Notes under the pieces: model-generated
What the model saw: the letters and a program-made list of their open reading frames with translations, nothing else
Database searches by the model: none
Told to the model about the DNA's origin: nothing
In this document: positions 54,795-63,089 of the stretch, one piece after another
How the letters are laid out: each line of letters opens with the position of its first letter
How positions within the stretch are numbered: the first letter of the stretch is position 1
Program-made: the position numbers and the translations under genes
Assembly (NCBI GenBank): GCA_015057115.1
Contig: SVEZ01000006.1
Location: 62,001 to 126,000, forward strand
Length of the DNA: 64,000 bases
Direction of reading: 5' to 3'
From: Lachnospiraceae bacterium
Lineage (GTDB): Bacteria > Bacillota > Clostridia > Lachnospirales > Lachnospiraceae

Positions 54795-57700
54795 CTATAA
54801 TTGTGATAAAATCTCATCCATTATATCGTCTGCCTTCTCCTCATCAAGCCCCGTCACCGCCTGATGTAATTCCTTGATCTTTGTAAGAATCTTAGGCGGA
54901 TAGGCATAATCCGAAAGCTCCTTCACAAGACGGTCTGCTTCATCCACTTCCATCTCCTCCAAAGCCTGCTTAAGCAGGTTAAAGTACGCTTTTACCTTGG
55001 CACTTTCGTATTGAGGCTTTTCTTCGTCAGTCTCCTCACCGAGACCGAATATACCACGAAGCTTCTCTTCATAAGCATACCATTCCTTTAAGAAAATACT
55101 GTGAATTGCATAAATTGTTTCCAATTCCTTGTCATGTGCCGCATATTCCAATACCTTCGCCATGCCTGCCAGCGTAAAAATTCCAAGCATTGCCGACAGC
55201 CCCTTCATGGCATGCACCAAAATCCGATACTCTTCCACTGCCTCTTCGGAAGGAAAACGTTTTAACATTTCATCCAGATTTTTCCCATGTACCGGCAGCA
55301 TTTCATAAAAATCACGCAGAGTATCTTTTAACAGTTGTTCGTCGGAAAGATGCATCCACGCCACTTCCCAGTCGATTCCATCCACCATGGGAAACTCCGG
55401 TGCTTCCTGTGTCTGCAGCTTCGTTTCATCCTCATCAACCGGTGCTGCCAGCAACAGCTCCCGGGGCAATGCCTCTCTGATGGCTTCTTCCAGTTTTCTG
55501 GAAACAATGGGTTTTGAGACGAAACCATCGAAACCTTCCTTTAAGTAATTTTCTCTCGCACCGGTCACCGCATTGGCTGTTAGTACATAAATCTTCGTAT
55601 TCTGACAGACTGACTTTTGATCCTTTCGGATGGCTTTCATGGCCTCCACTCCGTCCATTTCCGGCATCATGTGATCCATGAAAATAATATCATACCGGTT
55701 TGCCGCTGCTTTTTGCACCGCTTCTTTTCCCCCTGCGGCTTCCTCAATCTGTATCTGCGTTGCTTTTAAAAGGCTTAAAAATACTCTCCGGTTGGTGGCA
55801 TTGTCATCCACCACCAGTACCTTCGCCTCCGGTGCAATAAAGGATTCCGTATAGGAATATTCCTCTGCTGCCTGCTTTACCCGCTCTTCAAAATTACCGA
55901 TGGGGGTTTCGTCCTTAATCTCCTGTAAAAGGTCGAAGGAAAACGTACTGCCCTTGCCGTAAACACTTCCCACTTCGAGCTTACTGCCCATAAGTGCTAG
56001 AAGCTCTACAGTGATATTCATTCCCAGCCCGGTTCCTTCAATATTCCGGTTTCGTTTTTCTTCAATCCTTGCAAAATCCTCAAAGAGCTTCGGCAGATCC
56101 TCTTCCTTAATGCCGATTCCCGTATCCTCCACTTCAAAATGAAGAAGCTGCTTCTCCCCTTCTCTGTGTCCGCTTACACGGAACCATACGGTTCCCTCAT
56201 TGGTATATTTTGCGGCATTGGTAAGGATGTTGGTCAGTATCTGGCGGATCCGCACATCATCCCCATAAAGCCTGGAAGCAAGATTCTCCTGCACCTGTAT
56301 CACAAGCTCTAAATTTTTCGCCTTGGTTCGCACCGATATCATGTTCACAAGATCGTGGATCATGCTGCTTAAATCGTATTCTACCGGCACGATTTCCATT
56401 TTACCGGATTCAATCTTTGAAAAATCTAAAATGTCATTAATCAAGGACAACAGCATTTGTCCCGATGTAAAGATATCCATTGCATATTCCCGGATGGATT
56501 TCTCCCTGCTTTCCCGAAGGATCATCTCATCCATACCTAAAACCGCGTTAATTGGTGTACGGATCTCATGGGACATATTTGCAAGAAACTTTCCCTTTGC
56601 CTCGTTTGCCAAAAGAGCTTCCTGTTTTGCCGCCTCCAATTGCCGGTTCTGCTCTTCCAACTGTTTCTGCCTTTCTTTCGCAGCCTGACGGTTTATCTGT
56701 ATCATAATGACCACCTGCTGGACAGCCACAAATATAAAAAATGCCGTATGGGCTACCACCATTATCACCTTTTCCCAGCCCGTGGAAAAACCAATCCAGC
56801 CGCCCAGATTGATAACATCCGCTCCGATAAGCAAAACAAAGCCTGCCATCTCCCACCAGATAAAGGTAACATATTTTTTTATCCGAATGTGGCAAAGCAT
56901 CGCCAAAAGCAGCAAAAAGCTTACCATCTGTACAATGGTCAGTATCAGATCATAGTAGTCAAAATAGCTGATCACATTCTGTTTTTGAAGAATAGAGGTA
57001 AGTAATATTACAAGTAGCGACACATATAGAAGTCCGTTTACTCTTTTGCGGAAATACCGCTCCACCTGTTCTTTATAAAACAGAATAAGCAGCGGTGTGG
57101 AAAGTGCCAGTGCCATGATGCGAATGTGCTCTAAAAACCATTGGTTATCCATCATCAGAAACAAGACATCCATAGCCGCCCAGTGGTAAATGATCATGGT
57201 AAGTGTCATCAAAACCGCATAGCCGCCCTTTCGGCCTTTCTGGTGATTGAAAAACTGCAGCCCATCAATAAACAGGATCACCACCGCCGCAATCCCCATA
57301 AGGATGCCGCAGACTATGATAAAAGCGCTGGATTGAATGGAGTGGATAACTGCCACATCCCGCTTTGCAATGGTCACATCGGACATGGTAATGCCTTTTC
57401 TATCATTGACCTGCGTCAGTGTAATTTCAATGTTTCCGCTTTTTGCCTGTTCCGGAAGGGAAATGACCAGTTTTCCCTCTTCTTTATTATCATCGGTGTT
57501 TTCGGAAATCTCTGCGTCACTGTTCACATCGGTGCTATCCGCATCTTCTGCCGTATCCGCTGCCCCAACTGTGGTCTTTCCATTGTTTTCCTCCTGTGAA
57601 TTTTCCGCATTTTTATCGTCTCTGCGGCCTCTTCCACCGTAAACCGGAATTCCATCTACCAATACCCTTGCCTTTGCATTGGTCGCCTCCGTACTCAATG

Positions 57701-57959
57701 CAAGCCCTATATAATCCTCTCTCATTTCGTGAGAAAAGGTTATGGTTGCTGCCTTATCATAAGGAATGTAAATTGGAAGGGTTACCTCCTTACTGTTTCC
57801 CTCTGCATCCGTCATCATCCAGCCCTCCGTAAGGGAATATACCTTTCCGAAGGCGTTTTCCGCCTCTTCCTTATCAAAGGTATTCACTACGGTATGGGCA
57901 AGTAAAAGAACAAGACAGAGCATCAAAACCGGCCAGATCCATTTACTGAGTTTCTTCAT
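54795..57959 (-). CDS. Hybrid sensor kinase with 7TM-type sensor, receiver and Hpt
   Basis: The 1054-residue protein begins with a membrane helix and an outer region (about 30-200) that includes an acidic low-complexity insert near 115-165. Seven or so membrane helices of the 7TMR-DISM kind follow (about 205-420). HisKA has its His in FLANMSHEIRTPINAVLG near 463, the HATPase has NILTNAAKYT and GTGLGMNITVELL, and the receiver has Asp in DIIFMDHMMPEMDG near 760. A C-terminal Hpt domain has HAMKG near 916. A full phosphorelay is thus in one chain, with the 54028 protein next. Its ATG overlaps the stop of the damaged permease gene (ATGA). Confidence 0.93.
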   Translation of the reverse strand: MKKLSKWIWPVLMLCLVLLLAHTVVNTFDKEEAENAFGKVYSLTEGWMMTDAEGNSKEVTLPIYIPYDKAATITFSHEMREDYIGLALSTEATNAKARVLVDGIPVYGGRGRRDDKNAENSQEENNGKTTVGAADTAEDADSTDVNSDAEISENTDDNKEEGKLVISLPEQAKSGNIEITLTQVNDRKGITMSDVTIAKRDVAVIHSIQSSAFIIVCGILMGIAAVVILFIDGLQFFNHQKGRKGGYAVLMTLTMIIYHWAAMDVLFLMMDNQWFLEHIRIMALALSTPLLILFYKEQVERYFRKRVNGLLYVSLLVILLTSILQKQNVISYFDYYDLILTIVQMVSFLLLLAMLCHIRIKKYVTFIWWEMAGFVLLIGADVINLGGWIGFSTGWEKVIMVVAHTAFFIFVAVQQVVIMIQINRQAAKERQKQLEEQNRQLEAAKQEALLANEAKGKFLANMSHEIRTPINAVLGMDEMILRESREKSIREYAMDIFTSGQMLLSLINDILDFSKIESGKMEIVPVEYDLSSMIHDLVNMISVRTKAKNLELVIQVQENLASRLYGDDVRIRQILTNILTNAAKYTNEGTVWFRVSGHREGEKQLLHFEVEDTGIGIKEEDLPKLFEDFARIEEKRNRNIEGTGLGMNITVELLALMGSKLEVGSVYGKGSTFSFDLLQEIKDETPIGNFEERVKQAAEEYSYTESFIAPEAKVLVVDDNATNRRVFLSLLKATQIQIEEAAGGKEAVQKAAANRYDIIFMDHMMPEMDGVEAMKAIRKDQKSVCQNTKIYVLTANAVTGARENYLKEGFDGFVSKPIVSRKLEEAIREALPRELLLAAPVDEDETKLQTQEAPEFPMVDGIDWEVAWMHLSDEQLLKDTLRDFYEMLPVHGKNLDEMLKRFPSEEAVEEYRILVHAMKGLSAMLGIFTLAGMAKVLEYAAHDKELETIYAIHSIFLKEWYAYEEKLRGIFGLGEETDEEKPQYESAKVKAYFNLLKQALEEMEVDEADRLVKELSDYAYPPKILTKIKELHQAVTGLDEEKADDIMDEILSQL

Positions 57960-59122
57960 AGAGGGGACTCCTTTCTCAAAGCTTCTTGCACACAGTATTC
58001 TCCAATAAAACTATCCCCATTGTAGCATGAGTATGTGTTTTTTTTCAAAACTGCACTGGAAATACCGGAAATCCAGACAATAATTGCCACCATCACCATC
58101 GCGTTGCCACCGCTGACTTTACCGATCAGTCTGGCAATTACTTCCAGAACGCCGGTCTGCTCCAATCCTCCTACGACGATGAACAGTCCCACAAAAAACA
58201 ACAGCGTTTTGTAATCCACACACTTCAGAACCTCCGGGGCTTTTCGACCGGCTGCCAGTAAGGTTGCCGTAGCAATGACCGTTCCGATAAACGCCACCGT
58301 CAGCCCGGTCTGGGCGTGGGTAACCAGCATCGCCACCGCCGCAAGGAAAATAACGGTGCTGACCGCAAAATCTTTTCTGTTGGTAATTGCCTCCGAAGGC
58401 TTGGGCATGGCATCCATCGAAACCGGTTCTCCAGTTGTCCGGCTTAATTCTTTGCGAAAAACCAGATAAAAATATACCACCACCGCAATTAGGGAAATTC
58501 CGGCAATCAGTCCCGTATTCATCACGAAATCCGCAAAGGAAAATCCCAGCGAAGTTCCCACGATAATATTGGGCGGATCACCGCACATGGTCGCCGAACC
58601 TCCCAGATTCGCGCAGAATATCTCCGAAAGAACCATCGGAACCGGATTGAATTTTAAAAGCTGCGCCAGTTCCAGCGTAACCGCCGCCAAAAATAAAATA
58701 ACCGTAATGCTGTCAATAAACATTGCCAGCACAAAAGACATCACCATAAAGGTAATAAAAATCGGAATCACCTGATAGTGTACGGCTTTGGCAATGGTCA
58801 TGCACAACCAGCGGAAAAATCCCGCTTTTGCCATTCCTTCCACCATGATCATCATACCGGCGATAAACAAAATGGTCGCCCAGTTAATTCCGCCGGTGCT
58901 TTCTTTTGCCTGACCGGCTTCATACCAGAAGCTGATCGTAAAAATATGCCGGACATTCAAGGTCTCCATAATCGCACCCATATCGTGCATGGCCAGTCCG
59001 AAAACCAATGCCAGTGTTGCCAGTCCACAGGCAAGGGTTATCTTATAACGTTCGATCTTATCCATGATAATTAAGATGAACATCAGTAAAAAAATTGCAA
59101 CTGCTAAAATCTGTGCAATCAT
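57956..59122 (-). pseudogene. SLC13/ArsB/NhaD-type permease, C-terminally degraded
   Basis: The first 350 residues are a good ion-transporter-superfamily permease: about nine membrane helices, with FCANLGGSATMCGDPPNIIVG near 185-205 as the first substrate-binding loop. At the second inverted loop, where family members read S-A-x-(L/V)-D-N-I-P-x-x-A-T-M, the DNA has an A8 run and reads SAVLKKNTYSC. The alternative frame just after it reads ATMGIV. The last helices are missing and the tail is hydrophilic (YCVQEALRKESPL). This points to base changes plus an indel at the DNIP motif and loss of the 3' end. The protein is unlikely to transport. The stop overlaps the next gene's ATG. Confidence 0.7.
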
Positions 59123-59152
59123 ATCACTTCATCTCCTGTCTTTTCTGATGAT

Positions 59153-59652
59153 CTACCGGAGTATTTCATCAATTGTGGAAACGGTACTAAAGGTACCTTT
59201 ATTTCTTGATATGATTTCCTTCATTTTTTGTAACTCGAAGTAGTTAATATAACATATCAAGGTTTTGTTTTCCCCCGCAATCACACCATAGGAATCCATC
59301 ACCGTACAGGTTTTTTTCAGTTCATTTTTTATTTCCTGAATAATCGCCTCCGGATTCTTGGTAATGATCGTCACCTGCTTGATCGATTCAAAATGATCCG
59401 TCACATTTGTTATCACCGTCGTGGCAACCACATACACCAGAAGGCTCATCAATGCTGCGTTGGTATTGATCACCCAGAACGCAACAAAATAAACGATGCC
59501 GTTAAAAATGAGAAGAATCGGCATCATTCCGTGGTTTCTTCCGGTTCGTTCCGTCAGCTTGTTAATAATGATGTTGGCAAATATTTCCGAGCCGTCAATG
59601 CCCCGACCACGATCATCAGATAGGATAACAGGGTTTCCATTTGCTTTCGCAT
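59153..59652 (-). pseudogene. Short YitT-like membrane protein with DUF2179 domain, frameshifted
   Basis: The natural start is the ATG at 59652, behind GGAGAGG (MRKQMETLLSYLMIVVG). The frame stops soon after, while the neighbouring frame carries the rest: GIDGSEIFANIIINKLTERT, then GMMPILLIFNGIVYFVAFW and a C-terminal DUF2179-type domain (VTIITKNPEAIIQEIKNEL, then a beta-alpha-beta fold ending STVSTIDEILR). One more G in the GGGG run (59601-59604) joins them as IVVGGIDGSEIF, giving 166 residues (500 bases plus one is divisible by three). It would be shorter than usual YitT proteins, lacking some membrane helices. The function is unknown. Confidence 0.7.
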
Positions 59653-59664
59653 AGTAATCCTCTC

Positions 59665-59814
59665 CTATTTGTCGCTTTTCTGATCTTCGTCGTTTCCGTC
59701 GGTTGCAGAATCCTTCTTTTTCTCTTTGGAACCGCTAAAGTTTTCCATGAAGAAAATGACGCCGCCGGCTACTACCGCAATCGCGATGAATCCAATTGCC
59801 ATTGCATTCATCAT
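59665..59814 (-). CDS. Small single-helix membrane protein (49 aa)
   Basis: The start is a double ATG at 59814/59811 with AAGAGGTG eight bases upstream. The protein reads MMNAMAIGFIAIAVVAGG and VIFFMENFSGSKEKKKDS, ending in an acidic/lysine tail (DGNDEDQKSDK). It has one N-terminal transmembrane helix and a cytosolic charged tail of about 25 residues. It lies 12 bases before the YitT-like start, so it belongs to the same operon and may be a small subunit or regulator of that membrane system. I do not recognise the family. Confidence 0.72.
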   Translation of the reverse strand: MMNAMAIGFIAIAVVAGGVIFFMENFSGSKEKKKDSATDGNDEDQKSDK

Positions 59815-59872
59815 ATCAGACACACCTCTTTTCCATATTCAGTTTCTCATTTAGGGTAATGCTGACAGAATG

Positions 59873-60241
59873 CTACTTTTCGCCGTCCTTCGCATGCATA
59901 AAGAAAATTGTATATTGTTCAAAATGATTGTTTTTATCGGCATGAAACCGATTACAGACCATAAAAAAGAGTAACAAAGGAAGCCATACCATCAGTAAAA
60001 CCAATGTGTATGGCAAATTTGAAAAATCTACTCGTTGTGCGGAACCTTTTTCCAATTCCACAATCGGCTTAAGAGGCAGGCTACGCACTTCAAGTCGCTC
60101 ATTATCGGCAACCGAGAGTCGTTCCTGTCTCTGCCCCATATCAACCTTTCCAACATTGACAGCGTTTACATTGGAATATCCGTAAACCGCGCATGCAACC
60201 GTCAGAAGGATGATCAAATATATACTGACTACTCTTTTCAT
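59873..60241 (-). CDS. Two-helix membrane protein of unknown function
   Basis: The start is best placed at the ATG at 60241 (MKRVVSIYLIILLTVACAVY), because the upstream ATG at 60250 lies inside the -10 hexamer. This gives 122 residues: an N-terminal signal-anchor helix, an outer segment of about 55 residues (VGKVDMGQRQERLSVADNER), a second helix near 80-100 (TLVLLMVWLPLLLFFMVC) and a short inner tail. No Shine-Dalgarno site is seen. It opens the membrane-protein cluster with the 49-residue protein, the YitT-like gene and the permease. No family is recognised. Confidence 0.65.
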   Translation of the reverse strand: MKRVVSIYLIILLTVACAVYGYSNVNAVNVGKVDMGQRQERLSVADNERLEVRSLPLKPIVELEKGSAQRVDFSNLPYTLVLLMVWLPLLLFFMVCNRFHADKNNHFEQYTIFFMHAKDGEK

Positions 60242-60248
60242 AGTACCC

Positions 60249-60276
60249 ATTATAAGCTTTTTTTCAGGATTGTCCA
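60249..60276 (-). promoter_or_regulatory. Promoter of the membrane-protein cluster
   Basis: TGGACA, 16 bases and TATAAT. The distance from the -10 to the ATG at 60241 is seven bases, so the transcript may begin at or next to the start codon. Confidence 0.6.
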
Positions 60277-60304
60277 GCTAATCTAAATAATTTGCTTCCT
60301 GTCC

Positions 60305-60904
60305 TTACTTTTCCAGCGGATTCATCCGTGCTTTCATGCGATCCGCATCGGTAACCGGACGCAGAACACGGCAGGGATTGCCCACAGCAATCACGCCAGC
60401 CGGAATATCCTTATTTACCACGCTTCCGGCTCCGATCATGGAACCTTCCCCGATGGTAACGCCGCCGAGAACCGCTACATTGGCTCCCAACCATACGTTA
60501 TCTTCCAGAATGATCGGCGCAGAGGTGCCGATGCCCTCCATGCGTTCCTCCGCTACAAGCGCATGTCCCGGACAGGCCAGCACACAGCCCGGCGCGATAA
60601 ACGCCCCGTTCCCAATGTGAACCGGAGAGGTATCCAGAATCACACAATTGTAGTTCATGAACATAAACCCGTGTACATGAATATTGAATCCATAGTCACA
60701 GCGAAAACTGGGCTCAATAAAGGTTTTATCGGAGCAGGTTCCCAGCAACTCCTTCAAAATTGCCTGCCGCTCCTCCTGTGCATCCGGCGATGTCTGATTG
60801 TACTTCCAACAAAGTCTCTGCGCATTTTGCTTGTAGTCCTGCGGCACTTCAAAAGCGCTGTTTACATAACGTTCCGTGGAACGAACCAGTTCATGTATTG
60901 TCAT
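60305..60904 (-). CDS. Maltose/galactoside O-acetyltransferase-like protein
   Basis: This 199-residue acetyl-CoA-dependent acetyltransferase has an N-terminal Mac domain (about 5-55) and a left-handed beta-helix (about 70-185) with hexapeptide repeats. It contains YGFNIHVHGFMFMNYNCVILD, VHIGNGAFIAPGCVLA, and LEDNVWLGANVAVLGGVTIG and SMIGAGSVVNKDIPAG. The usual catalytic histidine is in the segment PGHALVAEERM. It would acetylate a sugar hydroxyl. AAAGGAA lies before the ATG. It stands between the lipoprotein gene and the cluster at 57.9-60.2 kb. Confidence 0.93.
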   Translation of the reverse strand: MTIHELVRSTERYVNSAFEVPQDYKQNAQRLCWKYNQTSPDAQEERQAILKELLGTCSDKTFIEPSFRCDYGFNIHVHGFMFMNYNCVILDTSPVHIGNGAFIAPGCVLACPGHALVAEERMEGIGTSAPIILEDNVWLGANVAVLGGVTIGEGSMIGAGSVVNKDIPAGVIAVGNPCRVLRPVTDADRMKARMNPLEK

Positions 60905-60918
60905 ATTACGATTCCTTT

Positions 60919-61509
60919 TTATTTCTTTCCATATTCTCCTATTGAAAATTTAAAAACAATTATGGTTTCTGTATTCATCTCTGAAAAGGATTTATTAAGT
61001 TCTGAATTTTCATCATACCATTTCACATATTTAAATGTAACTTCCGGTGTCTGCATTGCATCTAATTCAAGAACAAATCGTTCCACGCTTTTTTCCGGAA
61101 AAGATATATTTTCGTATGCTTTAACCGTCATATAGCCATCATCAAATATCCGCCAACCACACTTACCGGTATCTATTGGTAATATGATTTCTAAAGTATA
61201 ATCTTTTATTGTAGTATATTCTATAGGAATTTCATTTTTTGCACCCGGCTGAAAACTGATTTCTTCACCATTTACTACCACAACATCTTCCCTCGGAGAA
61301 TAATTCTTTTGGGCTGGAAAATTAACATCTTTCCCCAGAACACTTTCAATTCTTACCTGCTTATCCTCTTCTATATCGAAATTTTCTTCTTTCGGTGAAG
61401 TCGTTTCCTGCGTTACCTCAGAATTTCCACATCCTGAAGTAGCAAGTAGAATCATTACAATTGCTATTGACAAAATTTCTTTTTTTAAAGTACTACTCCG
61501 ATTTTTCAT
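60919..61509 (-). CDS. Lipoprotein of unknown function
   Basis: The 196-residue product begins with a basic region, a hydrophobic helix and a lipobox (MILLATSGC), so Cys-27 should be lipidated and the protein anchored outside the membrane. The mature part starts acidic (EEDKQVRIESVLGKDVNFPA) and is mostly beta-rich. No domain is recognised. AAAGGAGA precedes the ATG. It follows the peptidase gene on the same strand but after a terminator. Base composition here is more AT-rich than in the preceding 7 kb. Confidence 0.8.
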   Translation of the reverse strand: MKNRSSTLKKEILSIAIVMILLATSGCGNSEVTQETTSPKEENFDIEEDKQVRIESVLGKDVNFPAQKNYSPREDVVVVNGEEISFQPGAKNEIPIEYTTIKDYTLEIILPIDTGKCGWRIFDDGYMTVKAYENISFPEKSVERFVLELDAMQTPEVTFKYVKWYDENSELNKSFSEMNTETIIVFKFSIGEYGKK

Positions 61510-61539
61510 ACATAATCTCCTTTAATATTTTTTAGTAAC

Positions 61540-61575
61540 GAAAGGACGCTATTTTATATCGTTAAAATAGCGCCT
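61540..61575 (-). terminator. Terminator after the cysteine peptidase gene
   Basis: GGCGCTATTTTA and TAAAATAGCGTCC form a 12-bp stem with a small loop. TTTCGTT follows on the minus strand. Confidence 0.8.
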
Positions 61576-61591
61576 TTATTTACCGATGATA

Positions 61592-62658
61592 TTAGAATAC
61601 ACCTGTATATTTCCATGCATCCTTGCCTGAATAATAGAAATTACCACTCTTATTTAATGTTACTGTCCTTATCCCTCCCATAGATGGATTCATTAATATT
61701 AAAACCTTATTATCTCCATTATTATTCAAAGATTTTTTCCACTCTTTATAACCAATAAGCGCCACTGCATGACCCTCTAAAAGTAAATGCATAGGATTTC
61801 CATTATTAATATTTTCTTTAACCTTACTAAATTGGAGAACACCATTTAATGTTGGATATAAACCGTTTCGATGATACAACTGCACATATTCAGTCCAGAT
61901 ACTCTCCCTTTTCCAATCCTTTCCATATATTGATCTTGCTAATTCCTGTGCTGTTTTTGATGTATTTTCATAATAATTTATAATACATGCGCAGGTCGCT
62001 GCCCAGCATGTTGGTCCCTCTTGCTTTACTGGAGTTACATTTAATTGACGTACAATCGGTCTTTCATCTGGATATTCAGGACTATCTATAACAATATTTT
62101 CTATATTATATAAAAAATCAGATATATTTATTTCAGAACTCAGCCTTTTAATATAACTATCTGGTACACTATTTTCATCCTCGCTTATAGATGTTTTAAT
62201 AAGATCATTATCCAAATACATCAGAACATAAGTACCATTTACTTTAGTTTTTGCAATTTCTGTCAGCTGATCCACATATTCTGTTGACATTTGAGATTCA
62301 AACTCATTATCTTCTTGTTCAATTTCTAGTGTTGCAACAATTTTCCCCTCCTAACAATTGGAGCTAAAAAAATAATGTCATCATTATTTTTATTATATAC
62401 ACTGACAATTTTTCCCAATCGAAATTGCTTAAGATTTGAACCAAAAGAAATCGCATTTTCATTTTGAGCCAGATGTACAGACAAAATATTTTTTGCATAT
62501 TCACGCATTTCTGGAGTAATAGTCACACTTTTAATAATTGCACTATTATTCATTTCGGTGTCCGTAGGATTTTCTTGAATCCCCGCTGCATGGCATTTCA
62601 CTCCTGTTACAAGTATAAAAATTGCTAAAATTCCTAATACCTTTCTAATATTTTTCAT
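61592..62658 (-). pseudogene. Secreted papain-like cysteine peptidase, frameshifted
   Basis: Two frames make one protein. The first (62326-62658) has a signal peptide (ending KCHAAG) and a pro-region with LGKIVSVYNKNN and IIFLAPIVRRGK. The second (from codons before 62290) continues IVATLEIEQEDNEF into a pro-domain. A papain-like/C39-type catalytic domain follows, with Cys in QEGPTCWAATCACI, His in LLLEGHAVALIGY and Asn in LMNPSMGG. One added base at GGGG-AAAA (62341-62348) joins them; 1067 plus one is divisible by three, giving 355 residues. AAAGGAA precedes the ATG at 62658. Alternatively, AGGAGGGG at the junction could restart translation at an ATT codon, but this is less likely. The peptidase would act outside the cell. 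Confidence 0.75.
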
Positions 62659-62813
62659 AATATCTGTTCCTTTCTATTGAGTATGCTTACATATTGTTCC
62701 TCTTAACCATCTTTCTATAGTTTTTCTACATTTTTAATCTTTTTCCTTTCAACTTAGTCATCTTCTGCAGAAATATGTTATCTTTTGCGCAATCTCACTA
62801 TATCATTTTTTTA

Positions 62814-62872
62814 AAAATAAAGCAAACAAAGTTTGAATTGTTTGGCAATTCAAACTTTGTTTGCTTTATTTT
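62814..62872. repeat. Perfect palindrome, 27-bp arms
   Basis: The left arm (62814-62840) and right arm (62846-62872) are exact inverted copies around the 5-nt loop TTTGG; the core is GCAAACAAAGTTTGAATTG. It lies in the gap between two divergent genes, so a terminator for either is not expected. Its right arm contains the -35 region of the peptide gene. It could be an operator, or the terminator of the regulator transcript arriving from the right; T-rich tails exist on both sides. The rest of 62659-62915 shows no gene. Confidence 0.85.
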
Positions 62873-62884
62873 GCATTTTATGAT
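62857..62884 (+). promoter_or_regulatory. Probable promoter of the peptide gene
   Basis: TTGTTT, 16 bases and TATGAT, about 32 bases before the ATG. The -35 lies within the palindrome. Confidence 0.5.
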
Positions 62885-62915
62885 ACGTTAAAGGAAAATC
62901 ATTTAGGAGGTTCTT

Positions 62916-63089
62916 ATGAAAAAGAAATTACTTATTACAGCATTTACACTTACTTTACTCTTTTGTAGCATTTGTCAGCTATGTCATAGCTGCACTTCAT
63001 CTGATCAGTCAGTTCAGAAAACGTATCTTGCTGATGAATCAGGAGATAATAAACCAAGTCCGCCACAACCAAATAGTAATAAAGCTTAA
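62916..63089 (+). CDS. Small secreted peptide, candidate signalling pro-peptide (57 aa)
   Basis: The ATG at 62916 follows TTAGGAGG at six bases, one of the best ribosome-binding sites in the window. The protein reads MKKKLLITAFTLTLLFCSIC and QLCHSCTSSDQSVQKTYLAD, ending ESGDNKPSPPQPNSNKA. It has a typical Sec signal peptide with four cysteines at its end, then a hydrophilic tail of about 30 residues finishing in a Pro/Asn-rich stretch. Length and layout recall pro-peptides of the PapR/Phr type. Its stop overlaps the stop of the convergent HTH regulator by four bases. A function in signalling is an inference; it could also be a small lipoprotein-like peptide. Confidence 0.72.
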   Translation: MKKKLLITAFTLTLLFCSICQLCHSCTSSDQSVQKTYLADESGDNKPSPPQPNSNKA

